51,734 nucleotides of DNA from Actinomycetales bacterium (GCA_028868975.1 JAGWTM010000003.1:1-51734); one strand, 5' to 3'; counted from the stretch's first letter, positions 28,609-39,001 are shown. Notes: generated from the letters alone by a model not told the origin. Made by a program: numbers and translations.

Positions 28609-30450
28609 TCTTTGCAGCCACACCACGACGGTTCCGCTCTGTACATTCCAAATCAGAAACCTAAGCTCTTAGAGCAGGTCAAGGTACGCGTACGGGTCCA
28701 CCCAAAGTTCGAGGCGAAGATAGGCAAGCTGGCCAAAGTTATCGTTCGCCAGAGTGAGAATGGCGAAGCCTTTCTTCAGGCGCCTGCCAAGTTGATCAAG
28801 AGCAACGATGGCTGGCTTTGGTTTGAGGGAACCATCACGATGTACAACCCATCGATTTTCTACCGTTGGTGCTTTGTAACCGAGAATGACGACGTCTTTT
28901 GGTTGAACACACTGGGCTTCAGTGACCTCGAACAACCAGACATCAATGATTTCCGAATCAACGTTTGGTCCTCGGGCCCATCTTGGGGTCCGGGCACGAT
29001 CATGTACCAAATCTTCCCTGATCGCTTTGCTCGCTCCAAGCACGCTGACAAGCACAAGTTACCTGAATGGGCGGTGCCCAAGGCTTGGGGTGAGGAAGTC
29101 ACCGGCACGGGTTACCCAACTAGTGAACAGTTTTTCGGCGGTGATCTTTGGGGCATTATCGAGCACCTTGATCACCTGAAAAAGCTTGGTGTCACGATGC
29201 TGTACCTGACCCCGTTTTTCCCTGCGGGATCCAACCACCGCTATGACGCATCCTCGTTCAGTAAGGTCGACCCGCTTCTGGGCGGAGACAAGGCTCTGGT
29301 GGCTTTAGTCGAAGCCGCGCACAAGATGGGCTTCAAGGTAATCGGTGACCTCACGTCGAACCACTCGGGGGACAAACACGAGTGGTTCCAGGCTGCTTTT
29401 AAGAAGCCAGGAGCGAAAGAAAGCGACTTCTACTACTTCACCGACAAGAACACTAAGTATGAGTCTTGGTGGGGAGTCCCGAGTCTGCCCAAGTTCAACT
29501 GGAAGTCCCAGGAATTGCGCAAGCGATTCATTCAGGGCAAAACCTCGGTCGTCGCAAAGTGGCTCAAGGCACCTTACAATCTCGACGGTTGGCGCATTGA
29601 TGTTGCGAACATGACTGGCCGTATTCGCGACGAAGACATGTCAAAAGAAGTCGCTCGGATTGTTCGCGAAACCATGCACGAAATAAACCCGAATACGATT
29701 TTGCTCGGTGAGTACACGGGCGATCCCGGGTTCGAAATTCAGGGTGATGGCTGGCAGGGTGCGATGACCTATGCAAACTTCACTAAGCCGCTGTGGCGCT
29801 GGATGGCTAACCCGCAAAACAAGGGCTTCATCACTTACATGGGCATCGGTGCGCGTCACCTGAACGGCATGCAATTTGTAGAGACCCACAAACGCTTTAT
29901 TGCGTCGTTCCCCTGGCACGTTCGCCAGCACAACATGAACGCGCTTGACACTCACGACATTCCGCGATTCAAAACCTTCACTCGAAAAGGAGCTCAGCGT
30001 GTAGGTGCTGGACTTCAGTTCACGTTCCCAGGCATCCCCGTGGTTTGGGCAGGTGACGAATTTGGGTTAGACGGATTCAATGGTGAGAATTCACGCACCC
30101 CGCTGCCTTGGAACAATGAGCGGCCTCACGACACTTCGATGATCGAAACCTATGCGCAGCTCGCTGCGATTCGCAAGTCGAACCCAGCGCTAGTCGATGG
30201 CTCAATGCGATTCCTGTATGCCTCTAAGGAGGCCATCGTTTTCATTCGCGAGAGTAAGAAGCAGTCGGTTTTGGTTGCGGCGACCCGAGGTAAGGACGAC
30301 GAAATCAAATTTGATGCAGAGTCAATTTACGGTGCCGACAGAGCGGTTAACCTCTTCGGTGGAGGCAAGCTGAAGGTCGGCAAAAAGATGATCCACCTGC
30401 CGGGCGAGAAGATGTCAATCAACATCTGGAGTTTGCCAGCCGCAAAGTAA
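28594..30450 (+). CDS. GH13 glycosidase (maltodextrin glucosidase/neopullulanase-like)
   Basis: 'IMYQIFPDRFARS', 'LDGWRIDVANMTGR', 'LLGEYTGD', 'ALDTHDIPRF'. The N-terminus is uncertain because the ATG is in the hairpin. Confidence 0.88.
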   Translation: MSLDFSLQPHHDGSALYIPNQKPKLLEQVKVRVRVHPKFEAKIGKLAKVIVRQSENGEAFLQAPAKLIKSNDGWLWFEGTITMYNPSIFYRWCFVTENDDVFWLNTLGFSDLEQPDINDFRINVWSSGPSWGPGTIMYQIFPDRFARSKHADKHKLPEWAVPKAWGEEVTGTGYPTSEQFFGGDLWGIIEHLDHLKKLGVTMLYLTPFFPAGSNHRYDASSFSKVDPLLGGDKALVALVEAAHKMGFKVIGDLTSNHSGDKHEWFQAAFKKPGAKESDFYYFTDKNTKYESWWGVPSLPKFNWKSQELRKRFIQGKTSVVAKWLKAPYNLDGWRIDVANMTGRIRDEDMSKEVARIVRETMHEINPNTILLGEYTGDPGFEIQGDGWQGAMTYANFTKPLWRWMANPQNKGFITYMGIGARHLNGMQFVETHKRFIASFPWHVRQHNMNALDTHDIPRFKTFTRKGAQRVGAGLQFTFPGIPVVWAGDEFGLDGFNGENSRTPLPWNNERPHDTSMIETYAQLAAIRKSNPALVDGSMRFLYASKEAIVFIRESKKQSVLVAATRGKDDEIKFDAESIYGADRAVNLFGGGKLKVGKKMIHLPGEKMSINIWSLPAAK

Positions 30451-30498
30451 ACGTGCTACTCTTCTCTGGTTGCTTTTTTCGATTCTGAAAAGAGCTTC

Positions 30499-30570
<72 letters not shown>

Positions 30571-30571
30571 C

Positions 30572-30597
30572 AAGGTGGGCCTAGCGCCCACTTTTTT
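30572..30597 (+). terminator. Hairpin plus T tract after tRNA-Thr
   Basis: AAGGTGGGC ctagc GCCCACTTTTTT. Confidence 0.75.
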
Positions 30598-30604
30598 GTA
30601 TCGC

Positions 30605-30678
30605 GGCTGGGTAGCTCAGTTGGTTAGAGCACACGACTCATAATCGTGGGGTCGCGGGTTCAAGTCCCGCTCCAGCTA
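30605..30678 (+). tRNA. tRNA-Met (CAT)
   Basis: GGCTGGGTAGCTCAG...cgactCATaatcg...gggTTCAAGTccc...TCCAGCTA. Confidence 0.93.
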
Positions 30679-31380
30679 CTCGGTTTGAAGCAGCACTTCG
30701 GTGCTGCTTTTTTGTTTTGACCGCCAAACTCTTGCGCGTGGCGATTTCAAGATTCCCTGAATCGTCCCTGCTGCCCATCTGCCTCCTCGTGCCGTTGATA
30801 CGCATTTTTCTTCAAGCATTCGAGCAATTCTTGACGCGCCATAGCCTTCATCGTTCAATCGAAATATCTCATCCACGACATTTTTAGGCAGTTCCGTAAC
30901 TGGCCCAGAATTCACACCCCAAATTTCGCCTCTATTTCGTCGAGCGGCATGTTGCCTCAGCACCCGCTCGCTGATCATCCGCGATTCGTATTGCGCGAAG
31001 GCTGCGGCCAGAGTGAAAAACATCTCGCCAGCTGGTGTGCTCGTGTCAACGTCAGCGCTTACCACTACAAGGCGCCAACCCTGGTTCTTGGAAAGATTCG
31101 CTAACTCGAGGAGGTGCAGAGTGCTTCGGGCCAGTCGGTCAATGTCCAAGGCGTATAGAGCATGGGCCTTGCCCTCCGCCAACATCTGGAGTGCTGACGA
31201 TAATTGTGGCCTAGCGGCTTTCCGGCCCGAAGCGGTCTCGCGGATGATTTTTACCGTATAACCATCTTTTTGAGCAGCTGCGCTGAGAATTTTGGGTTGG
31301 CTCTCCAGGCTATGGCCTGTTGTTGCCTGCCGTCCGGTTGAAACGCGTACGTAAATTAGGGCAATCGGACGGTTGTTCAT
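30676..31380 (-). CDS. Serine recombinase/resolvase family protein
   Basis: 'ALIYVRVSTGRQATTGHSLESQ', 'ALDIDRLARS', 'FFTLAAAFAQYESRMISERV', then a short Recombinase-domain-like region. The stop codon lies at the 3' end of tRNA-Met. Confidence 0.88.
   Translation of the reverse strand: MNNRPIALIYVRVSTGRQATTGHSLESQPKILSAAAQKDGYTVKIIRETASGRKAARPQLSSALQMLAEGKAHALYALDIDRLARSTLHLLELANLSKNQGWRLVVVSADVDTSTPAGEMFFTLAAAFAQYESRMISERVLRQHAARRNRGEIWGVNSGPVTELPKNVVDEIFRLNDEGYGASRIARMLEEKCVSTARGGRWAAGTIQGILKSPRARVWRSKQKSSTEVLLQTE
30687..30713 (+). terminator. tRNA-Met terminator hairpin inside the recombinase 3' coding end
   Basis: GAAGCAGCAC ttcg GTGCTGCTTTTTT. Confidence 0.8.
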
Positions 31381-31463
31381 TTGGGCAGCCTAGAAACTAG
31401 GCCTCACCTTCTCTCTGGGTAAAAAGAGCTTGTGGATAGCTTGCAGTTTTTTGGTCGATTTGT

Positions 31464-31485
31464 AAGGACTTGCAATCAAGTCCTG
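31464..31485 (-). repeat. 22-bp palindromic element, copy B
   Basis: Reverse complement identical to 24443-24464; the core is AGGACTTGCAATCAAGTCCT. Confidence 0.8.
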
Positions 31486-31543
31486 CAGCCCCGAAAAGCG
31501 CGCCGCCACTGCCTACCACCTCGGGTTCTGATTAACTAGAGCC

Positions 31544-31987
31544 GTGGTAAATCCAAACGTTCAGGGCAAGACCTATCCGGCCACCAACCCATACCTGGTT
31601 GGTCGCGAGAAGATCCGCGAATTCGCCCACGCGGTCAAGTCAACTTCTGCAGTGAACCTAGATCTGCTCTCTGCCCAGGCTGCCGGTTACACCGACCTGG
31701 TTGCTCCGCCAACTTTCGCGGTGGTTATTCAGGAGCGCTCGCTCGCGACTGTGCTTGCAGATCCAGAAGCCGATATTGATTTCAGCCGAGTCGTTCACGG
31801 CGACCAGCGTTTCGTCTACAACCGCCCTATCGTGGCCGGCGATGAGCTCACGAGTGAATTAACCGTTGCATCAGTTAAGTCGCTGGGGGCTCACTCGATG
31901 GTGACATTTGAAACCAAGATTTTTGACATCAGCCGAGATCTGGTTTGCACAGCTATCTCGACTCTCGTTGTGCGAGGTGAAGACTAA
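31544..31987 (+). CDS. MaoC-like dehydratase, HadA-like (FAS1-like domain)
   Basis: 'YPATNPYLVGREKIREFAHAV', 'VAPPTFAVVIQ', 'VHGDQRFVYNRPIVAGDELT'; upstream of HadB-like and near secE/nusG. Confidence 0.85.
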   Translation: MVNPNVQGKTYPATNPYLVGREKIREFAHAVKSTSAVNLDLLSAQAAGYTDLVAPPTFAVVIQERSLATVLADPEADIDFSRVVHGDQRFVYNRPIVAGDELTSELTVASVKSLGAHSMVTFETKIFDISRDLVCTAISTLVVRGED

Positions 31988-32409
31988 TGACTCACATCAA
32001 CATCGCTTCACTTGAGATTGGCCAGCAAATTGGTTCGAGCGAGTATCTGCTCACGCGTGACTCGCTGGTTCGCTATGCCGGTGCCTCTGGAGACTTCAAC
32101 CCAATCCACTATCGGGATGATTTTGCTAAGTCGGTCGGCTTGGATGGTGTTCTGGCTCACGGCATGCTGACCATGGGCGTTGCTGCACAGGTAGCTGCAG
32201 ATTGGGTTGGTGACGCGGGCCGAATCATCGACTACGGCGTTCGATTCACCAAACCTGTCTGGGTGGATGCGGTCGACGGCGCAGTCTTGGTCGTAACCGG
32301 AAAGATTGGCGAAATCGACCTTGAGAATCACAAGGTCCGCATCGACATATCTGCAACTTTCAATGAGACTGGCGTTCTAGGCAAGGCGCAGGCTTGGGTA
32401 CGCCTCTAA
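31987..32409 (+). CDS. MaoC-like dehydratase, HadB-like
   Basis: 'YAGASGDFNPIHYRDDFAKSVGLDGVLAHGMLTMG' hydratase motif. Confidence 0.88.
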   Translation: MTHINIASLEIGQQIGSSEYLLTRDSLVRYAGASGDFNPIHYRDDFAKSVGLDGVLAHGMLTMGVAAQVAADWVGDAGRIIDYGVRFTKPVWVDAVDGAVLVVTGKIGEIDLENHKVRIDISATFNETGVLGKAQAWVRL

Positions 32410-33380
32410 GTGAACTGACGACAATCGGTGTTGGTGGTGTGCCCGCCAACCTGATTGAGTGTGCATCGCGAGACGACCTCATCGAGAACACTCTTGCAGT
32501 TTGGCGCACGGGCGATCCATGGCTCATCTTGGGCGGTGGCAGCAACGTTGTAGTAGCCGATGAGGTGCCCGACCTTCAGGTGATTCTGGTCGCGAACAAG
32601 GGCATCGAAAAACTAGGTGATGGGCATGTTCGCGTTCAGGCCGGTGAAAATTGGGATGCGCTCGTCGAATTGGCTGTGAACAGCGGCTGGGGTGGCATCG
32701 AGTCTCTCAGTGGCATTCCCGGGACTGTAGGCGCGGCTCCAATACAAAACATCGGCGCATACGGCCAAGAAGTCGCAAATGTGATTACTCGAGTCGAGTT
32801 TGTTGACTACCTGACCCGCGAGACCGTGATTTTGAATTCTGCAGACATGCAGTTCGGGTATCGAGACAGTATTTTCAAACGCGGTCGCCTTGGCCTAATC
32901 ACCTGGGTCGAGTTCCAATTCGCGACGGACCTGCCGGCTGGCAGCACCGAGCTCATGAAGCAGCGTCGAGCCGAAGTGCTCGACCAGCGCCGCGCCAAGG
33001 GGATGGTTCTTGATGCCAGCGATCCCGACACCAGAAGTTGTGGAAGTTTCTTCATGAACCCTGTCGTGCCCGATCGCATCGCGCGCACGCTTCCTTTTGA
33101 TGCTCCGCGCTGGGAATCCGAGGCGGACGATGGACTGACCGTGAAATTATCTGCGGCCTGGCTAATAGAAAACGCGGGGATCCCCAAAGGCTTTCAAATT
33201 GCCGGCTCTGGGGCTGCCATCTCAAGCAAGCACTGCCTGGCCATCACCAATCGCGGGGGAGCAACCGCCATGGATGTGCTGCAGCTCAAAACGTTTGTGC
33301 AGGAGCGAGTCGCTGCGCGCTGGGCCATCCAGCTCTTTCCGGAGCCAAATTTGGTTGGCTTCGAACAAGAACTCGATTGA
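32394..33380 (+). CDS. murB: UDP-N-acetylmuramate dehydrogenase
   Basis: 'LTTIGVGGVPANLIEC', 'ILGGGSNVVVADE', 'SGIPGTVGAAPIQNIGAYGQEV', 'SCGSFFMNPVV'. Start is TTG. Confidence 0.93.
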   Translation: MGTPLSELTTIGVGGVPANLIECASRDDLIENTLAVWRTGDPWLILGGGSNVVVADEVPDLQVILVANKGIEKLGDGHVRVQAGENWDALVELAVNSGWGGIESLSGIPGTVGAAPIQNIGAYGQEVANVITRVEFVDYLTRETVILNSADMQFGYRDSIFKRGRLGLITWVEFQFATDLPAGSTELMKQRRAEVLDQRRAKGMVLDASDPDTRSCGSFFMNPVVPDRIARTLPFDAPRWESEADDGLTVKLSAAWLIENAGIPKGFQIAGSGAAISSKHCLAITNRGGATAMDVLQLKTFVQERVAARWAIQLFPEPNLVGFEQELD

Positions 33381-33423
33381 CTGGCAGCTAGCGAGAGCTG
33401 AATCTTTCGACCAGTTGAAACAA

Positions 33424-33452
33424 AAAAGGACCCCGCTGAATCGGGGTCCTTT
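33424..33452. terminator. Terminator between murB and the aminotransferase
   Basis: AAAGGACCCCG ctgaat CGGGGTCCTTT cttttt. Confidence 0.85.
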
Positions 33453-33462
33453 CTTTTTCAAA

Positions 33463-34662
33463 TTAGCTGAACAGTTTTTGCAGGCGCTGGATGCCTTCGA
33501 GCAGCGGAGCGTCGCCGAGCGCGTACGACAGGCGAACATAACCCGAAGGGCCAAAGGCTTCACCAGGAACCAAGGCGACCTCAGCCGCATCAAGGATGTA
33601 GTCACACAGTTCGAGCGAGGTGTTGATCTGCTTTCCGCCCCATTCGCGTCCGAGTAAACCGGTGACATCTGAGTAGACATAAAAGGCACCCTGCGGGGTC
33701 GGTGCAACCCAACCAGGAATCTTGTTCAACTCGGCAACCGCGAGCTGTCGGCGACGGTCGAATGCCTCACGCATTGCAAGAACCTCGTCCTGGGGTCCGG
33801 TCAGAGCAGCGATCGCGGCGCGCTGCGAGATGTTCGACACGTTTGAGGTCAAGTGAGACTGCAGGTTTCCTGCCGCCTTCATCGCGTCAAGCGGGCCGGT
33901 CATCCAGCCAAGTCGCCAACCGGTCATCGCGTACGACTTTGCAACTCCGTTGACCAAGATGGTGCGGTCGGCCAGTTCAGGAACAGCTTCGGTGATCGAA
34001 ACAGCGCGGATGCCGTCGTAGACCAGGTTCTGGTAAATCTCGTCCGTGATGACCCACATTCCGTTTTCGTAGGCCCAGCGTCCGATGGCCTCGACCTCAT
34101 CGCGCGAGTAGACCGAGCCGGTCGGGTTTGAAGGCGAGCAGAACAGCAAGACTTTGCTGCGTGCGGTGCGGGCAGCCTCAAGCTGGTCGACGGTGACCTT
34201 GTAGTTCTGGTCTGATCCGGCGAATACCTCAACGGTTTTTCCGCCAGCTAGGGCGATCGCTTCAGGATAGGTAGTCCAGTAAGGCGCTGGCAGGAGTACC
34301 TCATCACCCGGGTCGAGCAGCGTGGCGAAAGCCTGGTATACGGCCTGCTTGCCACCATTCGTCACGACTACCTGTGCCGCAGAGACCTCGGTGCCCGAGT
34401 CCTGCTTGGTCTTGGCAGCAATCGCTTCGCGCAAATCGGGTAGACCAATTGCCGGGGTGTACCGGTGGTTCTTCGGGTCACGCACCGCAAGAACTGCGGC
34501 CTCGACAATGTGCTGCGGGGTCGCAAAATCTGGTTCGCCGGCGGCGTAGCTGATCACCGGACGACCAGCGGCCTGCAGGGCCTTGGCCTTGGCATCAACC
34601 TTCAGGGTTGCCGACTCGGCGATAGAACCAATGCGCTTTGAGATACGAGGAAAGTCAGTCAC
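33463..34662 (-). CDS. Pyridoxal phosphate-dependent aminotransferase (aspartate aminotransferase-like)
   Basis: '[22 protein letters not shown]', '[18 protein letters not shown]'. Internal GTG at about 34662 is preferred; the ORF track extends to 34722. Confidence 0.9.
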   Translation of the reverse strand: MTDFPRISKRIGSIAESATLKVDAKAKALQAAGRPVISYAAGEPDFATPQHIVEAAVLAVRDPKNHRYTPAIGLPDLREAIAAKTKQDSGTEVSAAQVVVTNGGKQAVYQAFATLLDPGDEVLLPAPYWTTYPEAIALAGGKTVEVFAGSDQNYKVTVDQLEAARTARSKVLLFCSPSNPTGSVYSRDEVEAIGRWAYENGMWVITDEIYQNLVYDGIRAVSITEAVPELADRTILVNGVAKSYAMTGWRLGWMTGPLDAMKAAGNLQSHLTSNVSNISQRAAIAALTGPQDEVLAMREAFDRRRQLAVAELNKIPGWVAPTPQGAFYVYSDVTGLLGREWGGKQINTSLELCDYILDAAEVALVPGEAFGPSGYVRLSYALGDAPLLEGIQRLQKLFS

Positions 34663-34860
34663 AACTTCAACCCTACTAAAACCAGCGGATGCGCCCGCGT
34701 CCAACAAAGTTTGCCTTTGCATTTCAGGGAACTGGCTTGTAAACTCCTAGGAGGTAGTTTGACAACTTCCGGAGCCTAATCTGGCAAAACAATCACCCTA
34801 GAAATTCAATCTAGAAGTGTGTCTGTCGGCAGGTATCGGTCTGAGTCAATCTTCTTGCAG

Positions 34861-34933
34861 AGGGCAGTGGCGCAATTGGTAGCGCAACGGTCTCCAAAAC
34901 CGTCGGTTGCAGGTTCGAGTCCTGTCTGCCCTG
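34861..34933 (+). tRNA. tRNA-Trp (CCA)
   Basis: Acceptor AGGGCAG/CTGCCCT, anticodon loop ctCCAaa; directly upstream of secE. Confidence 0.95.
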
Positions 34934-34976
34934 CAAAAGTTTTTTGCACTTCGCTGCTAAAGAAAAGGAACCACCG

Positions 34977-35246
34977 ATGTCAGAAGAACTCGAGCAAGCC
35001 TCAGAGGATCTGGTCGAGCAGGCTAAGGCCGACAAGGCTGCCAAGCGCGGCCTCGTTGGACGCACCTCACTTTTCTTCAAGCAGGTAGTGCTTGAACTCA
35101 AGAAGGTCACCCGCCCAACCTGGGCTGAGCTTCGCAACTACACCGGTGTCGTCATGGCATTCGTTGCAGTGGTCATGGTCATCATTTATGGCCTCGACTG
35201 GCTGTTCTACCAGGGCGTGAGCTTCGCGTTCACCCCAACCAAGTAG
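34977..35246 (+). CDS. secE: Preprotein translocase subunit SecE
   Basis: 'FFKQVVLELKKVTRPTWAELRNYTGVVMAFV' and position between tRNA-Trp and nusG. Confidence 0.95.
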   Translation: MSEELEQASEDLVEQAKADKAAKRGLVGRTSLFFKQVVLELKKVTRPTWAELRNYTGVVMAFVAVVMVIIYGLDWLFYQGVSFAFTPTK

Positions 35247-35292
35247 TCGGCAAAAGTCAACGAAAACGTAACGGAACGAAGAGGAATAACAA

Positions 35293-36129
35293 GTGAGTGA
35301 AAACGAGCTAGAGCTAGAGGCAATCGCCGAGGTTCAGGATGCCGCCGCGGACGAGGTAATCGCTGAGGCTGACGCCGACCTTGCCGACCTCGCGCTAGAC
35401 GCAGCCGAAGTTGCTCGCGAAGACCACGAAGTTGCAGAGGCGATCGAAGAGTCAACCGAGCTTGAGGCGGCCGTAGCAGACGCCGAAGAAGAAGGCGCTC
35501 CGGTTGACCCATACCAGGAATTCAAGGCCGAACTCCGTCGTCAGCCTGGCAAGTGGTACGTCGTGCACAGCTATGCCGGCTACGAGAAGCGCGTCAAGCA
35601 GAACATCGAAAACCGCAAGCTGAGCATCGAAGGCGGAGACTCGATTTTCCAGGTTGAGGTTCCGATGGAAGACACCATCGAAATCAAGAATGGACAGCGC
35701 AAGCTAGTTACCAAGGTTCGCATTCCTGGCTATGTACTGGTTCGCATGGACATGAACGAGGACTCATGGTCACTCGTGCGCCACACTCCTGCGGTGACCG
35801 GCTTCGTCGGTAACTCTCAGGCTCCAACCCCGCTGCGCGCAGACGAGGCTTTCAACATGTTGAAGACCCTGTTCGTGCTACCAGAAGAGGCCGAGGCGAA
35901 GGCTGCGGTCAAGGGTGTGGCTGTCAAGGGCAAGGCCAAGAACGTTCCAGTTGTCGTCGACTACAAGCTCGGCGAGAGCATCATGATCAAGGATGGCTCA
36001 TTCGCCGGCCTGCCAGGCACCATCAGCGAGATCAAGCCAGAGAGCGGCAAGCTCACTGTCCTCGTCTCGCTATTCGAACGTGAGACCCCGGTCGAGCTCG
36101 GTTTCGAGCAGGTCGGTTCGCTGGCGTAA
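35293..36129 (+). CDS. nusG: Transcription termination/antitermination protein NusG with acidic N-terminal extension
   Basis: '[22 protein letters not shown]', '[30 protein letters not shown]', and a KOW-like C-terminus. Confidence 0.96.
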   Translation: MSENELELEAIAEVQDAAADEVIAEADADLADLALDAAEVAREDHEVAEAIEESTELEAAVADAEEEGAPVDPYQEFKAELRRQPGKWYVVHSYAGYEKRVKQNIENRKLSIEGGDSIFQVEVPMEDTIEIKNGQRKLVTKVRIPGYVLVRMDMNEDSWSLVRHTPAVTGFVGNSQAPTPLRADEAFNMLKTLFVLPEEAEAKAAVKGVAVKGKAKNVPVVVDYKLGESIMIKDGSFAGLPGTISEIKPESGKLTVLVSLFERETPVELGFEQVGSLA

Positions 36130-36174
36130 CCAAAGTTTTTTAGAGTTCCACATCAAACCAAAGGAATAAACAAA

Positions 36175-36606
36175 ATGGCACCGAAGAAAAAGATCACCGG
36201 CATGATCAAGCTTCAGATCAATGCAGGCGCTGCTAACCCAGCTCCTCCAATTGGTCCAGCTCTTGGTCAGCACGGTGTGAACATCATGGAATTCTGCACC
36301 GCGTACAACAACGCAACCGCAGACCAGAAGGGCAACGTCGTACCGGTTGAAATCACCGTTTACGAAGACCGCTCATTCACCTTCGTTCTGAAGACCCCAC
36401 CAGCAGCTGAGCTAATCAAGAAGGCAGCCGGTGTTCAGAAGGGTTCATCGACTCCTCACACCGTGAAGGTCGCTCAGCTCTCGAAGGACGCTCTCTACAA
36501 GATCGCCGAGCAGAAGATGTCAGACCTCAACGCAAACGACGTTGACGCTGCTGCAAAGATCATCGCCGGTACTGCCCGCAGCATGGGCATCACCGTAGAG
36601 GCATAA
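36175..36606 (+). CDS. rplK: 50S ribosomal protein L11
   Basis: '[30 protein letters not shown]'. Confidence 0.98.
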   Translation: MAPKKKITGMIKLQINAGAANPAPPIGPALGQHGVNIMEFCTAYNNATADQKGNVVPVEITVYEDRSFTFVLKTPPAAELIKKAAGVQKGSSTPHTVKVAQLSKDALYKIAEQKMSDLNANDVDAAAKIIAGTARSMGITVEA

Positions 36607-36683
36607 CAAACCCAAAAGTAGTCGTGGGAGTGCCGCGCGCGGCACGTTGACCACAACTGTGACCAAAGAAAAGGAAAAACAGC

Positions 36684-37385
36684 ATGGCAAAGCGCTCAAA
36701 GGCATACAACGCCGCAGCAGCTCTCATCCAAGAGGGCAAGCTTTACACCCCAGCCGAGGCCGTAACTCTCATCAAGGAGACCGGCTCGAAGAAGTTCGAC
36801 TCAACCGTTGAGGTTGCATTCAAGCTCGGCGTAGACCCTCGCAAGGCCGACCAGATGATCCGTGGCACCGTTTCGCTGCCTCACGGAACTGGTAAGACCG
36901 CCCGCGTTATCGTCTTTGCAACCGGTGCCGCAGCTGACGCTGCAGTTGCAGCAGGCGCTGACGAGGTTGGCGGCGACGAGCTCATCGAGAAGGTTGCTGC
37001 AGGCTGGACCGACTTCGACTCAGCAGTATCGACCCCAGAACTCATGGGCAAGGTCGGTCGTCTGGGTAAGGTCCTAGGTCCTCGTAACCTGATGCCAAAC
37101 CCTAAGACCGGAACCGTAACCCCAGATGTGGCAAAGGCCGTTACCGACATCAAGGGTGGAAAGATCGAGTTCCGCGTCGACAAGCAGGCTAACCTGCACT
37201 TCATCATCGGCAAGGCTTCGTTCACCAAGGAGCAGCTCGGCGAGAACCTCGCAGCGGCTCTGGACGAAATCCTTCGCTTGAAGCCTTCGAGCTCAAAGGG
37301 ACGCTACCTAATCAAGGGTGCCGTTTCGACCACCTTCGGCCCAGGTGTTCCACTGGACACCAACGTGACCAAGGTCGAGTTCTAA
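36684..37385 (+). CDS. rplA: 50S ribosomal protein L1
   Basis: '[35 protein letters not shown]'; '[16 protein letters not shown]'. Confidence 0.98.
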   Translation: MAKRSKAYNAAAALIQEGKLYTPAEAVTLIKETGSKKFDSTVEVAFKLGVDPRKADQMIRGTVSLPHGTGKTARVIVFATGAAADAAVAAGADEVGGDELIEKVAAGWTDFDSAVSTPELMGKVGRLGKVLGPRNLMPNPKTGTVTPDVAKAVTDIKGGKIEFRVDKQANLHFIIGKASFTKEQLGENLAAALDEILRLKPSSSKGRYLIKGAVSTTFGPGVPLDTNVTKVEF

Positions 37386-37408
37386 GAATTCACTAAACCT
37401 TAACGACG

Positions 37409-37440
37409 AGGGGATCGGGTCTCATTGACCCGGTCCCTTT
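37409..37440 (+). terminator. Terminator after rplA
   Basis: GGGGATCGGGTC tcatt GACCCGGTCCC tttgt. Confidence 0.75.
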
Positions 37441-37500
37441 GTCATCCTTAGACTTTTCAAGCCCGACGCCATCAGCGGCGCGAGTCGATTTCGGGCAGGG

Positions 37501-38997
37501 ATGAGCTCGGCGAACGACCGAGACCTAACGTTAGGCGGGATATTGCCACAGCACGCGTTTGGCGCAGCCACACTCCTAGACACCAAAGACCCAATGGGTC
37601 TGCGCTCCTCAGCACCCTTGCTGGATGCCTGGATTCGAGACATGGAGACCGATCGGTCACCGTTCCAGATTCCCGGACATAAGGGGCGTACGGACTTGAC
37701 TGGCGCCATCGTAGACGGAGACATCCCCGTGCTACCAGGCAATCATCCCCATCGAATTTCGCCCAGCCTGATTCTCGAAGCTGAGGCAATCGCCGCGAAC
37801 CTCTGGGGTGCGGATCTCTGCCGCTTCGGAGTCAATGGTTCGTCCGGCTCGAACCACGCCGCTGTGATGGCCGTTGCTGGCCCCGGCGACAAAGTGATTG
37901 TTTCGCGCACGCTGCACAAGTCGGTGCTAGTAGGGATGGTCTACTCGGGAGTCATTCCGGTGTGGATTCGACCAGAGATTAACCCAGCCACTGGACTGCC
38001 TGAGTACCTACCTTCGAGTCGCCTGGCCGAGACCTTGGCCGAGCACCCCGATGCCAAGGCCGTGCTAATCGGTGAACCCTCATACGTCGGCACCATGTCA
38101 AACATTCCTAGGCTCGCGAAGGTCACGCACGAATACGGCATCCCGCTGGTGGTGGATGCGGCTTGGGCTGCGCACTACGGTTTTCACCCAGATTTGCCAC
38201 AGCACCCGCTCGCTGAAGGCGCAGACATTGTTGTGACCTCAGCCCACAAAACCTTGCCGAGCTACTCTCAGGCATCTTTTGTTTTGGTCAAGGGTGACTA
38301 CGTTGACCTGCCACGGTTCAACAAAATGTTTGACTCAACCCAGACCACTTCAATGTCGGGACGCATCCTGGCATCGATTGACGCTGCTCGGGCGCTACTG
38401 CAGCGCCACGGCGAGGAGCTGATTGGTCCGGTAATCGAGGCCACCGCGCGAGGTCGTCAGGCGTTGCGCGATGCGGGCATCGACGTGATCGACGGCGAAT
38501 ACATCGACCCACTCAAACTGGTAATTCTGCTGAGCTCGATTGGCGCAGACGGCAATGCGATCGAGGCTGAGCTGCTGAACGCCAACATCGATGTCGAGAT
38601 GGCAAATCGAGACATGATCATCCCGATGATTACGTTCGCTGATACGCCCGAGCGCATTAACGACCTGATTCGTCGAATCATCGATGCAGTCAATCGACAC
38701 CGCGGTGAATTGCGACCCATTTCGGTTGCGGCCTCGTTTTCGATTCAACCCGAGGTTGTTGTTTCGCCCCGCGAAGCGTTCTTCTCCAAATACGAGGTCG
38801 TTCCGGCTGCCGAGGCCGTTGGACGCGTAAGTGCCGAAATGATTTGCCCTTACCCGCCAGGTGTGCCGGTCTTGAGCCCAGGGGAACGCATCACTCAAGC
38901 GGCCCTCGACGCACTGTTCTCGGCGCGCGACAGCGGAGTGCGGATTGCTTTTGTTGCCGATCCCACTTTGGCAACGCTCAAAGTTTTGCCAGACTAG
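37501..38997 (+). CDS. Orn/Lys/Arg decarboxylase-family PLP enzyme
   Basis: 'FQIPGHKGRTDLTGAI', 'FGVNGSSGSNHAAVMAVAGPGDKVIVSRTLHKS', PLP lysine region 'VTSAHKTLPSYSQASF'. Confidence 0.9.
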   Translation: MSSANDRDLTLGGILPQHAFGAATLLDTKDPMGLRSSAPLLDAWIRDMETDRSPFQIPGHKGRTDLTGAIVDGDIPVLPGNHPHRISPSLILEAEAIAANLWGADLCRFGVNGSSGSNHAAVMAVAGPGDKVIVSRTLHKSVLVGMVYSGVIPVWIRPEINPATGLPEYLPSSRLAETLAEHPDAKAVLIGEPSYVGTMSNIPRLAKVTHEYGIPLVVDAAWAAHYGFHPDLPQHPLAEGADIVVTSAHKTLPSYSQASFVLVKGDYVDLPRFNKMFDSTQTTSMSGRILASIDAARALLQRHGEELIGPVIEATARGRQALRDAGIDVIDGEYIDPLKLVILLSSIGADGNAIEAELLNANIDVEMANRDMIIPMITFADTPERINDLIRRIIDAVNRHRGELRPISVAASFSIQPEVVVSPREAFFSKYEVVPAAEAVGRVSAEMICPYPPGVPVLSPGERITQAALDALFSARDSGVRIAFVADPTLATLKVLPD

Positions 38998-39001
38998 TCA
39001 C

